A stretch of DNA of 25,250 nucleotides, taken from a virus. The stretch's first letter is position 1. Every line of letters starts with the position of its first letter. The stretch covers positions 1-25,250 of IMG/VR virus record IMGVR_UViG_3300022748_000043; one strand, written 5' to 3'. The position numbers and the translations under genes are program-made. The notes beneath the pieces were generated by a model. The model was given only the letters and a program-made list of their open reading frames with translations. It searched no databases and was not told where the DNA came from. Shown here piece by piece: positions 8,078 through 14,865 of this stretch.

Positions 8078-8281
8078 TTACCCTGAGTGCTCAATTCGTG
8101 AAAGAATTAAGTTCAACTGTGTGATAACTTGGGCCAGAGTGGCATTGGCTGGAAGCGGATCGATTGAGACCGCACCGGGGCGTGCCCCAGTAATCAGCTC
8201 CACGTTGGCTTTCAATGGCTCAATGAACCTAGCCGTGTCATACGGCAAACTGCCAGTGGAGGGGATCGATGGTTTACGCAT
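8078..8281 (-). CDS. Small phage protein of unknown function (67 aa)
   Basis: ATG at 8281 lies 8 bases inside the end of the nozzle gene, so initiation is probably coupled to it. A GGAG about 10 bases upstream may help. An in-frame TTG at 8299 would add six residues but is a poorer start. The product has a Pro/Ser-rich beginning and ends in an amphipathic helix (LAQVITQLNLILSRIEHSG), which could form a coiled-coil oligomer. I do not recognise the family. Its position between nozzle and GNAT genes suggests a minor virion or tail-assembly role, but this is inference only. Confidence 0.6.
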   Translation of the reverse strand: MRKPSIPSTGSLPYDTARFIEPLKANVELITGARPGAVSIDPLPANATLAQVITQLNLILSRIEHSG

Positions 8282-10115
8282 TGGCGATGAGCTCCGCAAC
8301 CGAAGTGGCCATAGTGAAGGAGCGCAAAGGCGCGTTGCCCGTGAGCTTCACCTCGTAGATGTACTCTTTGCTGCCAGCAGGCATGCGCACTGGTTCTTGG
8401 TTCGTGAAGCCGTTTGAGCCAATGAACACATCATTTGCATAGACAAATGCTTGCACCGTGCGCGTCTCAGCCGCAGGTGGGATGTTGGCCAAGATGCTGC
8501 CATTGAGCTGCATGCCGTTCAGGGTGACACTGTTCAGCGTGCTTTTGAGTGGTGTTCCCGCCGCCCACAGGGCTTGGTTTGACGCTGTGATGGACGCCAC
8601 CAAAGCGTTATATGCGCTGGCGTCACCGATGTATGCCCAATCAGCCTGCACTTTTGCCGTAGCAAAGTTTACGGGCTCTGGGAAAATGAATGTCTTCGAC
8701 ATCCACTCGTAGTAGGTGTTGTTGATGGGATCAGCATCGAGCTGGTAAATGCCGTTGTCCACTGGGGAGACGTAGTACACATCAGCCGTAGACTTGGTCA
8801 CGAACACAGCCTGCGAAGCCACATCCAATGTCACCAACGGTGGAGTATCACCACGCATCAAGATCAGCGCCGCCTTCGTTGAGCCGACCTGATAGAAGCA
8901 GATGTACATGTTCTGGTAGATCACACCCACCATGCTCGAGGGCACGTATGCCTGCCACTCATCACGAGTAAACAAGGGGCGGCTAATCACGTCCTGCGTA
9001 CCGGGAGCGATAGACACCAAGCCGTTAGGGCTGGCGTAGAGCACACCGAACTGGTCAGAGGTGATCGACTTCTTGGCCACGCATGGCTCAGGCAATGGCA
9101 CCTTCTCTTGCGACATCGCACCGGGTTGAGAGCCCGTAATCAGGTACGGCTGCTTGGTTGTGCACACCACCAGAGTCTGGCCGAACACACCGAGGCCAAC
9201 GATGGGTGCACCCACAGTCATCATGTAGGACGCAGGCCACGCATGCGGCAGGTACGGCTCACAGAACCACACCTCGTTGCCCACGAAGCCAGCCAAGATG
9301 CCGTTTGGCATAGTGATTAAGCCTTGCAGCGCAGCAGGGGGCGGTGTGTAAAACGTAGAGGAGAGCTGGATGCCGAGGTTGGCTGCTGCCACGTTGTCAG
9401 TGAAAGAGCCTGAGGCCACGCCCGTCGTGGGGTTTACAGAGACTGTGCCTACGTACAAATACGTAGCAGTGGTGCCGCTTGTCACCGAGCGATAGATTCG
9501 CAGCTCGGTGATGTTATATCCAGCAGAGGCGACAGGGGCGGTAGCAAAACCGCTGACTATGATTGAGGCATCTGGCTCGACAACTTGTATCGTTGCTGCT
9601 GGGCTAGGTGCGGACTCTTCGCGTACAGCTCCAAATGCACTTATGTATGTATAGACATACGCACGGGATTCATGTACGGTCCCAGTACCACCAACTTTTG
9701 TCAGAGTAGGCGCAGTGCTTGGCCCGGGCACGCCAAGGTTCAACGAAGAATCAGGGAATGGTTTTGTGCCTGTCCCGCTAGTCGTCGCCAAGTTCCAGTT
9801 TGTCTTCTTCGGCGCAGTACCGTCGGTGTAGTACACACGGAAGTCATTGAGGTCAGCGACTGGGCCGGGCACTACGTCTGTGTCCACAGCGAATTCAAGC
9901 CAGACAGACCCGCCAGTGGCAGAGTTTTCTAGCTTGTAAATAGAGTGCACATCAGGCAGACCGGGCTGATAAGACAGCACCGACTTACGCCATGGGCGTA
10001 GTTCACCTGATTGCAGTTTGACGTTTTTAGCCGTTTGCGCTTGATTAGGCGCGAGCATGGCTGGGCCCGTACGGGGCGAGATACCCGAGAAACCTTCTAG
10101 CTTCAAAAATGGCAT
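8274..10115 (-). CDS. Tail nozzle / tail tubular protein B-like (613 aa)
   Basis: The protein starts MPFLKLEGFSGISPRTGPAM. This beginning, with GLxPR-like and later AKNVKLQSGELRPWR segments, is characteristic of podovirus nozzle proteins. The remainder is rich in beta-strands, consistent with a propeller-like body: a fibronectin-like insertion (about 145-245, AYVYTYISAFGAVREESAPS), then strands such as GNEVWFCEPYLPHAWP and FGVLYASPNGLVSIAPG. It would form the distal part of the short tail through which DNA leaves, as T7 gp12 does. Length is below T7 gp12 (794 residues) but usual for this wider family. The only nearby ribosome-binding signal is a G-run (GGGGG) about 5 bases before the ATG. Confidence 0.82.
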   Translation of the reverse strand: MPFLKLEGFSGISPRTGPAMLAPNQAQTAKNVKLQSGELRPWRKSVLSYQPGLPDVHSIYKLENSATGGSVWLEFAVDTDVVPGPVADLNDFRVYYTDGTAPKKTNWNLATTSGTGTKPFPDSSLNLGVPGPSTAPTLTKVGGTGTVHESRAYVYTYISAFGAVREESAPSPAATIQVVEPDASIIVSGFATAPVASAGYNITELRIYRSVTSGTTATYLYVGTVSVNPTTGVASGSFTDNVAAANLGIQLSSTFYTPPPAALQGLITMPNGILAGFVGNEVWFCEPYLPHAWPASYMMTVGAPIVGLGVFGQTLVVCTTKQPYLITGSQPGAMSQEKVPLPEPCVAKKSITSDQFGVLYASPNGLVSIAPGTQDVISRPLFTRDEWQAYVPSSMVGVIYQNMYICFYQVGSTKAALILMRGDTPPLVTLDVASQAVFVTKSTADVYYVSPVDNGIYQLDADPINNTYYEWMSKTFIFPEPVNFATAKVQADWAYIGDASAYNALVASITASNQALWAAGTPLKSTLNSVTLNGMQLNGSILANIPPAAETRTVQAFVYANDVFIGSNGFTNQEPVRMPAGSKEYIYEVKLTGNAPLRSFTMATSVAELIANA

Positions 10116-10130
10116 GTCGCCCCCTACTTA

Positions 10131-10361
10131 TTACTCAGCAGCTTCGGCGGGTGCTTCAGCTTTTTTCTTGCGTGTGGCTTTTTCAGCAGGCGCGGCTTCG
10201 AGTTCTTCGGCCAACGCTTTGCCATCGTCGTTCAAGTTGAACACACCATCATCGCCCAAGGTGCCGACTTTTTTACGGTCGCCCATGATGCCAACGATGA
10301 GGTTACCAGCGCACAATTCTGCGCCAGATGCTTCCATGAACTGCTCATAGCTTAGTGCCAT
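10131..10361 (-). CDS. Small acidic/basic-tailed phage protein (76 aa), unknown function
   Basis: I chose the ATG at 10361 because GGAG lies 7 bases upstream. An earlier in-frame ATG at 10385 has a weaker GAGG. The product starts MALSYEQFMEASGAEL, has a compact segment (GNLIVGIMGDRKKVGTLGDDG) that could be a small beta domain, and ends in an Ala/Glu/Lys-rich tail (KATRKKKAEAPAEAAE) that is probably disordered. The function is not recognised. It sits between the endolysin and nozzle genes, so it may belong to the virion module. The tail composition resembles that of small nucleic-acid- or scaffold-binding phage proteins, but nothing firm supports that. Confidence 0.62.
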   Translation of the reverse strand: MALSYEQFMEASGAELCAGNLIVGIMGDRKKVGTLGDDGVFNLNDDGKALAEELEAAPAEKATRKKKAEAPAEAAE

Positions 10362-10411
10362 TTTTTTCTCCGGAGGGTTGAACACGGCCTCATTGTAAGG
10401 CCGCTGCTGGT

Positions 10412-11026
10412 TTACGCAAGCGCAGTTCCAGAGTCAATTAACCCTAGTGCCATCTGCGTGTGTTTCACGCGGTCATCTAGACCAATCGTGCCGCCGTTAA
10501 TCCTTTTCGTCAAGGCTACCCAGTCACCTGCTTCCGCCAGTTGGTTGCAGCTATGCGTAGACCAGAACCAGCCAGCGGTCAGAGCTGCGTACTTAGGCGA
10601 AGAGACCAGATCAGGCTGGGCTACGAAGTCCACCCCAAGAGCCTTACTAGCATGGTAGTAATTAGCGTGGCCAGTAAGTTGGATACAGCCGCGACCGCGA
10701 AAACGCCAGCCGTCACCAGAAGCTTCATCCCGATTCCCCATACGTGAGCTGTACACGTTGTTGGCGATTTTTCGTGGATTCCCGGCGTAGGCATTTGCAA
10801 TTTCAAGGGTAGGGAACCGCTTGGCCCACAGCTTCATCAGCGTGGCGGCCTTGTAGTTCAGGTTTTCTTCGAGGATTCGGAACTGAGCACACTCATGCCC
10901 GCACTGGCCAATGAAGGCTGCCTGCTTCTTCGGTGTGTCGATCCCAAACCGGGCGAACGTATCGTTCAGCGCGTCGACCCAGATAGGGTCAATGTGCATG
11001 GCTTTAAGTTGCTCAATGGTTACCAT
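10412..11026 (-). CDS. Endolysin, GH19 chitinase/lysozyme-like (204 aa)
   Basis: The sequence matches the GH19 glycoside hydrolase family as used by phages to cut peptidoglycan glycan strands during lysis. AAFIGQCGHECAQF carries the catalytic glutamate E45, followed by ILEENLNY with a second acidic residue and by YSSRMGN. The stretch WRFRGRGCIQLTGHANY is the substrate-cleft signature, and WFWSTHSCNQLAEAGDW and KRINGGTIGLDDR complete the fold. No signal peptide or membrane segment is seen, so release into the periplasm should depend on a holin. The gene starts 14 bases inside the Rz gene, with GAGAGG about 6 bases before ATG 11026. Length is normal for single-domain phage GH19 endolysins. Confidence 0.93.
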   Translation of the reverse strand: MVTIEQLKAMHIDPIWVDALNDTFARFGIDTPKKQAAFIGQCGHECAQFRILEENLNYKAATLMKLWAKRFPTLEIANAYAGNPRKIANNVYSSRMGNRDEASGDGWRFRGRGCIQLTGHANYYHASKALGVDFVAQPDLVSSPKYAALTAGWFWSTHSCNQLAEAGDWVALTKRINGGTIGLDDRVKHTQMALGLIDSGTALA

Positions 11027-11471
11027 TTGCGGCCTCTCTTACTTGCTCGTAGGCTGCGATGCAGGCGTTGAGCTGGTTGATGGCGCGGTCCCCGTCGGCT
11101 GCGATTTGAGCAATAAGTCGGAGAGTCTCGATGTCAGATTCGCTTCCCGCTTGGTTCCCACTTCCACTGGAAGGGGTGGCACCTGCAACGGCTTGTACGC
11201 AACCTGAGGAGGGGAGGCGCACCCGGCCAGAGTTGATAAGACGATCAAGGTCAGACTGTTTTTTAGCGATAGCATCATTGGCATCCTTCAGTTCGGTTGA
11301 GGTGGCACTGAGTTGTTCATTCAGCTTGTGCTCGGCTTGGCGCACCTGCTCATTCTTGAGCGCAATCTCTGCCTGCATCTCTTGGTCTCGCTCAGCAAAA
11401 CCAGCATGGTGCCCGTAGAAGTAAGAGGCGATCGCAAAGACGATGGCCCCCAAGATCAGATGAGGGTTCAT
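11013..11471 (-). CDS. Rz: Rz-like inner-membrane spanin subunit (152 aa)
   Basis: The N-terminus (MNPHLILGAIVFAIASYFYG) is a single membrane anchor. A long Gln/Glu/Lys-rich coiled coil follows (about 27-80), then a Gly/Ser linker and a C-terminal helical part with a cysteine (INQLNACIAAYEQV). This is the layout of i-spanins, which link inner and outer membranes and disrupt the outer membrane in the last step of lysis. A lipoprotein reading frame nested in the other frame supports the call, since Rz1 genes are often embedded in Rz. The start overlaps the stop of the upstream two-TM gene by ATGA, indicating coupled translation. Confidence 0.87.
   Translation of the reverse strand: MNPHLILGAIVFAIASYFYGHHAGFAERDQEMQAEIALKNEQVRQAEHKLNEQLSATSTELKDANDAIAKKQSDLDRLINSGRVRLPSSGCVQAVAGATPSSGSGNQAGSESDIETLRLIAQIAADGDRAINQLNACIAAYEQVREAANGNH
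11039..11278 (-). CDS. Rz1: Rz1-like outer-membrane lipoprotein spanin, nested in Rz (80 aa)
   Basis: The frame lies entirely within Rz. The product begins with a lipoprotein signal (SLKNSLTLIVLSTLAGCASP) whose LAGC lipobox places the lipidated cysteine about 20 residues in. The mature part is proline-rich (VAYKPLQVPPLPVEV) and ends in a Ser/Thr/Pro tail, as expected for o-spanins. It should pair with the Rz product across the periplasm. Several ATGs are clustered at 11284, 11278 and 11275; AAGGA is correctly spaced for 11278 or 11275 and too close to 11284, so I chose 11278. Confidence 0.88.
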   Translation of the reverse strand: MMLSLKNSLTLIVLSTLAGCASPPQVAYKPLQVPPLPVEVGTKREANLTSRLSDLLLKSQPTGTAPSTSSTPASQPTSK

Positions 11472-11971
11472 GCGGACTCCTGTTTAGCTGCGGCACGTTC
11501 GTGCGCAATGTCCTCTACAGCAGGGTCAATGTAATCAGGTGGCGTAGTGGGCGGTGGCGGTGCACGCCATGTCTCATCCAGCTCGGGGTTCTTGAACCCA
11601 TTGAAGTTGAAATCGAACATGCCCGAAGAAGCCGTAGGCGCTGGGCTAGGACTTGGCGCTACGGCTTGGGGCTGTGGGGGTGGCACCTGTGCGGCAGCCA
11701 GTTTTTCGGACATGGCTTGTACGCCCTTGCGGCTCATCACACCACCGATACCGCCCACGACGAGCAGCACGATGTCATTGAGCATCTTAGCGAACGCTTG
11801 GTCCATAGGAGCCATCGACTTCAGCGGCTGGACAACGAACGCCAAGCTGTAAAGCATGAAGGCCACGATGCCAGCCAGAATCAGCGTGACAACGATTACG
11901 ACGAAACCCCAGATGCGGGTCTCGAATTCTTCAGCGGTCAGACGACGCTGTGGGTGCTGGTTGTTGGACAA
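11468..11971 (-). CDS. Two-TM membrane protein, holin candidate (167 aa), TTG start
   Basis: The start is a TTG at 11971 with GGAG 7 bases upstream. The next in-frame ATG is inside the first membrane segment and would destroy it. Two hydrophobic helices lie at about 22-47 (FVVIVVTLILAGIVAFML) and 66-81 (DIVLLVVGGIGGV). A long Pro/Ala/Ser-rich hydrophilic C-terminus follows (PPPQPQAVAPSPSPAP). Two-TM proteins next to spanins and an endolysin are often holins, which make the inner-membrane lesion that releases endolysin. The long tail is unusual for a classic small holin. The frame overlaps the lipoprotein gene at its start and Rz at its end. The alternative is a membrane protein not involved in lysis. 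Confidence 0.75.
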   Translation of the reverse strand: MSNNQHPQRRLTAEEFETRIWGFVVIVVTLILAGIVAFMLYSLAFVVQPLKSMAPMDQAFAKMLNDIVLLVVGGIGGVMSRKGVQAMSEKLAAAQVPPPQPQAVAPSPSPAPTASSGMFDFNFNGFKNPELDETWRAPPPPTTPPDYIDPAVEDIAHERAAAKQESA

Positions 11972-12149
11972 TTTGTTTCTCCAATACAGGGGCTACGAGG
12001 TAATCTGGGCAGTCTTGTGTGAACAGACAGTCAGGGCGTTGGCATCGCTTCTGCGGCCAGTTGGCCGGGTCTTGGCAGTGATACCGATAACGGTCTTCAC
12101 AAGCTGCCAAGCTACTCAACATCAGCAGAATCACGGCGAATTTTTTCAC
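11931..12149 (-). CDS. Cysteine-rich phage lipoprotein (72 aa), GTG start
   Basis: GTG at 12149 has AAGGA about 8-9 bases upstream. The signal sequence MKKFAVILLMLSSLAAC ends in an LAAC lipobox, so C17 should be lipidated and the protein attached to the outer or inner membrane facing the periplasm. The mature part, EDRYRYHCQDPANWP followed by more cysteines (C25, C36, C41, C47), is familiar from small lipoproteins of other phages, but I know of no assigned function. Four cysteines after the lipid anchor suggest two disulphides in the periplasm. It overlaps the upstream TM/coiled-coil gene by 38 bases and the downstream holin candidate by 41. Confidence 0.78.
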   Translation of the reverse strand: MKKFAVILLMLSSLAACEDRYRYHCQDPANWPQKRCQRPDCLFTQDCPDYLVAPVLEKQIVQQPAPTASSDR

Positions 12150-12294
12150 GTTTCTTTTCCTTTTCTTCGAGTCGAATGATGAGCGCTTCTGCCTTCTTCA
12201 ACTGTTTGCTCTGATACGCTACCATGAATGACAGCGCCATGATGCAGAAGATGATGAGGGTGACGATAGCAACCCAACGCCAGAATTCGTTCAT
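12112..12294 (-). CDS. Small single-TM, coiled-coil membrane protein (60 aa)
   Basis: I set the start at the ATG at 12294 because it forms an ATGA overlap with the stop of the upstream gene. A longer open frame reaching 12396 would only add out-of-frame sequence of that gene. The product is MNEFWRW, one hydrophobic helix (about 7-28, IVTLIIFCIMALSFMV), then a highly charged helix (RLEEKEKKREKIRRD). The many lysines and arginines after the membrane segment favour a cytoplasmic C-terminus, which argues against an i-spanin and for a membrane-bound cytoplasmic coiled coil. The overlap with a lipoprotein gene nevertheless resembles spanin organisation. No family is recognised. Confidence 0.7.
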   Translation of the reverse strand: MNEFWRWVAIVTLIIFCIMALSFMVAYQSKQLKKAEALIIRLEEKEKKREKIRRDSADVE

Positions 12295-13013
12295 AGAGTG
12301 AAATACAACCCCGTCATCTCCAGCAGGACGAGGACTATCACTATCGCGTACCCCAGCTTGGCGATTTGAATTTTGTGTCGTTGCTCTTGTCGCCATTTTT
12401 CATCTCGTTCTTTCTTTGCTTTGACGCTGCGGGCAAACTCTTGCTCTTCCAAAATCTGGTCGTACATTTGCAAGAAGCGCCTGTACAAGTCTTGCAGTCC
12501 CAGTTTCTCTGGCGTGTACGTCATGGCCTCTCGGACCTGCGTAGACAGCTGCGTCATCTGCCACTCGAGCTCAATACGATCAATCGCACTATCGGCAACC
12601 TTCTCTGTCGTCAGAGATGTCTGTTCAAGCTCCCGGCAATGCGCTTTCAACGCCCGTATCGCCTCAAAATACACTTTCAAATTCTCACAAATCTCATGCA
12701 CTGATCGTGCCTGAAATTCTTCGTACGTCAGCTCTGGCTCTTTTGCTTTTCGCGTTGCTTTAGGTGCTGCAACAGTTTCTGGCGTGCTTGGAAGTACTGC
12801 TGTAGGTTTTGGCTTAGCGAATCCAAGAAGCCCTGTGAGCCAGCCCCAGATTCCTGTGACCTCTTTGTAGATGGCCTTGGCGTCTTTGACACCACCTTCG
12901 ACAGTCTTTTTGAACTTGTCGATTTCAGCCTTCCCCTCAGAGAGCATTTGACAGCCAGTACGGATAGCACTGACTGCGCTTTGCGCCATGAGAAGAAGAC
13001 TGATTGGGTCCAC
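12291..13013 (-). CDS. Tail-anchored helical membrane protein (240 aa), GTG start
   Basis: The start is a GTG at 13013, giving MDPISLLLMAQSAVSAIRTG. An out-of-frame ATG lies two bases upstream and an in-frame ATG at 12989. No clear ribosome-binding site is seen, so translation is probably coupled to the fibre gene ending at 13017. The protein has an amphipathic N-terminus, a Trp/Gly segment (GIWGWLTGLLGF, about 54-65), a Pro/Ala linker (66-92), a long helical and coiled-coil body (95-210) and one C-terminal membrane helix (YAIVIVLVLLEMTGLYF, about 220-236). That predicts an inner-membrane tail-anchored protein facing the cytoplasm. The function is unknown. Grouping with the small TM protein, to which it is coupled, suggests they act together. 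Confidence 0.78.
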   Translation of the reverse strand: MDPISLLLMAQSAVSAIRTGCQMLSEGKAEIDKFKKTVEGGVKDAKAIYKEVTGIWGWLTGLLGFAKPKPTAVLPSTPETVAAPKATRKAKEPELTYEEFQARSVHEICENLKVYFEAIRALKAHCRELEQTSLTTEKVADSAIDRIELEWQMTQLSTQVREAMTYTPEKLGLQDLYRRFLQMYDQILEEQEFARSVKAKKERDEKWRQEQRHKIQIAKLGYAIVIVLVLLEMTGLYFTL

Positions 13014-13016
13014 ATT

Positions 13017-13931
13017 TTAGACAGTACGGGTCCACATATACACGACCACGTACGGTTGCAAGTTGGCGTTTGTGCCAGATGAGCCCGTCGAGTCTGTTGT
13101 ACCTGATGTTGAAACAGTGTGGCTGTGTGCGCCCTCTGCAGTTCCAGTTGGGTTGCCGGTTTGCACAAAGCCCCAGTCGTAGTTCGTATACGCGTTGCCA
13201 ATTACACCAGTGTTTCCAAGCCCGTATGTCTTGTAGGTATGGGTGTGGGTTCCGCCTGTGGCCGCAGTGCCTGTCAACGACGCTGTGTGGGTGTGAGCCA
13301 CTGTAATGGCATCTGCACTACCACCAGTAGCTCCTGCGGTGTAAGTTGATCCATCCGTGCCGAGCAAAACGCGCCCAGCAGCATAGGCAACCCATGTGCC
13401 AAAGCCAAACAAAGTGCCGGGGTTTGTACTGACCGTGCTTGAATAGATTGAACCAACAGGATACAGAGCCTGCAAAGCCGCCTGAACAAATGCCGTTGTG
13501 GCCAATTGGGTTGTGTTTGTCCCGTACGAAGCCGTTGGAGCGGTGGATACCCCCGTTATAGTCGGGGCCGAGAGAGAGGTAGCCCCAGAAAAAGTATTAG
13601 CCCCAGAAAATGTTTGATCCGCTGTTAACTGAGCAAAGCTACTTAATGCAGCAGCTGTAACCCGTAGCTCGACCTTATCCCCAGCTGCATACGTATGAGA
13701 AGTTGTGCCTTCTTGAGCGCGAACAACAGTCAGCACATCAGCAGTTCGCGCTGTAACCTTAATGATCTCAAGAGTATTACTCGAGTCTGTCAAAGTTGCA
13801 AAAAAGTACGCTCCCCCAGTAGGTGAAGGGAACAATGCCCCTTGCCCAGTGGATACTGTAATAGAAGTTGCAAACGTCGAAATTGACGACGCTAGTGTGG
13901 CTGAGGCGTTATTGGAAAAAAGTACTGTCAT
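13017..13931 (-). CDS. Tail fibre / receptor-binding protein with HxH motifs (304 aa)
   Basis: AAGG lies about 7 bases before the ATG at 13931. Residues 1-95 form a beta-rich N-terminal domain seen in many phage fibres (FSNNASATLASSI, VVRAQEGTTSHTY, GDKVELRVTAAA). Repeats of the TFSGAN/TFSGAT type follow. The C-terminal half has the collar-like tip layout: YPVGSIYSS, GTWVAYAAGRVLLGTDG, and three HxH motifs (H213/H215, H229/H231, H269/H271), ending NLQPYVVVYMW. In T4 long tail fibre tips, HxH histidines of three chains hold iron ions along the axis. The same role is likely here but not proven. It probably contacts the host surface. Confidence 0.87.
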   Translation of the reverse strand: MTVLFSNNASATLASSISTFATSITVSTGQGALFPSPTGGAYFFATLTDSSNTLEIIKVTARTADVLTVVRAQEGTTSHTYAAGDKVELRVTAAALSSFAQLTADQTFSGANTFSGATSLSAPTITGVSTAPTASYGTNTTQLATTAFVQAALQALYPVGSIYSSTVSTNPGTLFGFGTWVAYAAGRVLLGTDGSTYTAGATGGSADAITVAHTHTASLTGTAATGGTHTHTYKTYGLGNTGVIGNAYTNYDWGFVQTGNPTGTAEGAHSHTVSTSGTTDSTGSSGTNANLQPYVVVYMWTRTV

Positions 13932-13940
13932 ATCAGCCTT

Positions 13941-14300
13941 TTATTTAAGGTTTTTGAGCTTGTACAACGTGCTGAGGTACAGGGCCACGGCCTCGTCAAT
14001 CAAGTTCTGAATGGCAGTCTCATCTTTGCTCACAGCAGTGTAGCGAAGCTTCTCGATAGCCGCGAGTTGTCGTTCAAGCACAGTGATGATGTCGTCAGTG
14101 CGAGCTTCTGTCAGCAAAGGAATATTGTCGATGATGCCATGGCGACCTTGGTAGGCTTCTGCGATGGAGTCAGCGATTCCAACAACCTCGTCATAGAACG
14201 TGTTGAGCGCCATATGCTGGGCATATGACTTTGTGCGCAGGTGCTCTCGGTGAGCTAGTTCACGCCCCAAAAACAATAAAGCAATCAAGCGTCCAATCAT
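13941..14300 (-). CDS. Dps/ferritin-like small helical protein (119 aa)
   Basis: GGAG lies 7 bases before ATG 14300. The product is all-helical. H17, H29, D44 and E48 (LAHREHLRTKSYAQH, then IADSIAEAYQG) have spacings of 12, 15 and 4, identical to the ferroxidase ligands H51, H63, D78 and E82 of E. coli Dps. The fifth Dps ligand (D67) corresponds to N33. Further helices (DDIITVLERQLAAIEKL and DETAIQNLIDEAVALYLSTL) fit the last two helices of the four-helix bundle. At 119 residues it is shorter than Dps (about 165), lacking the N-terminal tail and probably the short middle helix. I recall relatives as a domain of unknown function in phages. Iron binding is inference. The gene lies between fibre and small structural genes. 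Confidence 0.75.
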   Translation of the reverse strand: MIGRLIALLFLGRELAHREHLRTKSYAQHMALNTFYDEVVGIADSIAEAYQGRHGIIDNIPLLTEARTDDIITVLERQLAAIEKLRYTAVSKDETAIQNLIDEAVALYLSTLYKLKNLK

Positions 14301-14325
14301 ATGGCACTCCGGTTAGGGTGAAAAA

Positions 14326-14559
14326 TTAATCCGCCTCTACTACAGCAACAGCTTTCTCTGCTGCAACTAGAGACTGTTTTAGCAGTCCCAAGAAGGTGTC
14401 GCGGCCAACAGAGAGTTGATCCAAACTAAAGCGAGCCGAATTCACCTTGCGCTCAAGATCAACCACGTGGTCCAAAAGGCCACGTTGCTGGTCATCAAAC
14501 TTTTCGATGTCGTACTCAATACCGTCGATCGTGATTTGGGGTTTTGTGTTGTTGCCCAT
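14326..14559 (-). CDS. Small phage protein (77 aa), coiled-coil, function unknown
   Basis: AAGGA lies 8 bases before ATG 14559. The product opens with a short beta segment (QITIDGIEYDIEKFDDQQRG). A heptad-like helix follows (about 28-75, LLDHVVDLERKVNSARFSL and later FLGLLKQSLVAAEKAV). The pattern of a short 'ITIDGxEYD' strand pair followed by one long helix recalls a small family common in marine and freshwater phages, for which I know no function. It lies among fibre-module genes with independent ribosome-binding sites. It may be a minor structural or chaperone-like protein. No catalytic residues are apparent. Confidence 0.72.
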   Translation of the reverse strand: MGNNTKPQITIDGIEYDIEKFDDQQRGLLDHVVDLERKVNSARFSLDQLSVGRDTFLGLLKQSLVAAEKAVAVVEAD

Positions 14560-14612
14560 TTCAGTTCCTTTGATGCGCCGCTGTGATGGGGCAGCGACTT
14601 ACCCCGCATCCA

Positions 14613-14846
14613 TTATGCCGCAGCAGCAACCAATGCACTGATGTCAGTGTCGCCCCACCAAGGCTTTGCAACCATGATGGAGAGGTGCTCTTTGTTGCGA
14701 GCCACTGTGTCATCCCATTCAGCATCTTCCATGCCTTCAGGTTGACCTGCGTTGATGAGGTTCACGCTGTCCATCGCTGCGCTGTAGTGGCGTGCGATCT
14801 CTTCGGCTGTGGGTTGTTCCACTTGGGGTTGGGTTTGTTCAGTCAT
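14613..14846 (-). CDS. Small acidic protein downstream of the repeat fibre gene (77 aa)
   Basis: AAAGGA lies about 8 bases before ATG 14846. The N-terminus is Gln/Glu/Pro-rich (MTEQTQPQVEQPTAEEIARH). The rest is helical, with DSVNLINAGQPEGMEDAEW, then ARNKEHLSIMVAKPWWGD and an Ala-rich end. Short acidic proteins with a conserved 'N..HL..ML/MV.k..W' segment often follow phage tail-fibre genes. Some may act in fibre assembly, but I cannot verify which family this is. It is separated from the fibre gene by 19 bases, and from the next small gene by 53 bases that hold only a weak GC hairpin without a T-tract. Confidence 0.72.
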   Translation of the reverse strand: MTEQTQPQVEQPTAEEIARHYSAAMDSVNLINAGQPEGMEDAEWDDTVARNKEHLSIMVAKPWWGDTDISALVAAAA

Positions 14847-14865
14847 TTTCAGTTTCCTTTAAAGA

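Noticed and set aside
10387-10405. CGGCC...GGCCG hairpin between endolysin and the 76-residue gene
   Set aside because: Five-bp stem with a 9-base loop and no T-tract on either strand, so not a credible terminator.
12295-12396. Upstream extension of the 60-residue TM gene
   Set aside because: This part is out-of-frame sequence of the upstream gene; the ATGA junction at 12294 is a better start.
14560-14612. GGGG...CCCC hairpin between two small genes
   Set aside because: Loop of about 10 bases and no T-tract; probably chance.
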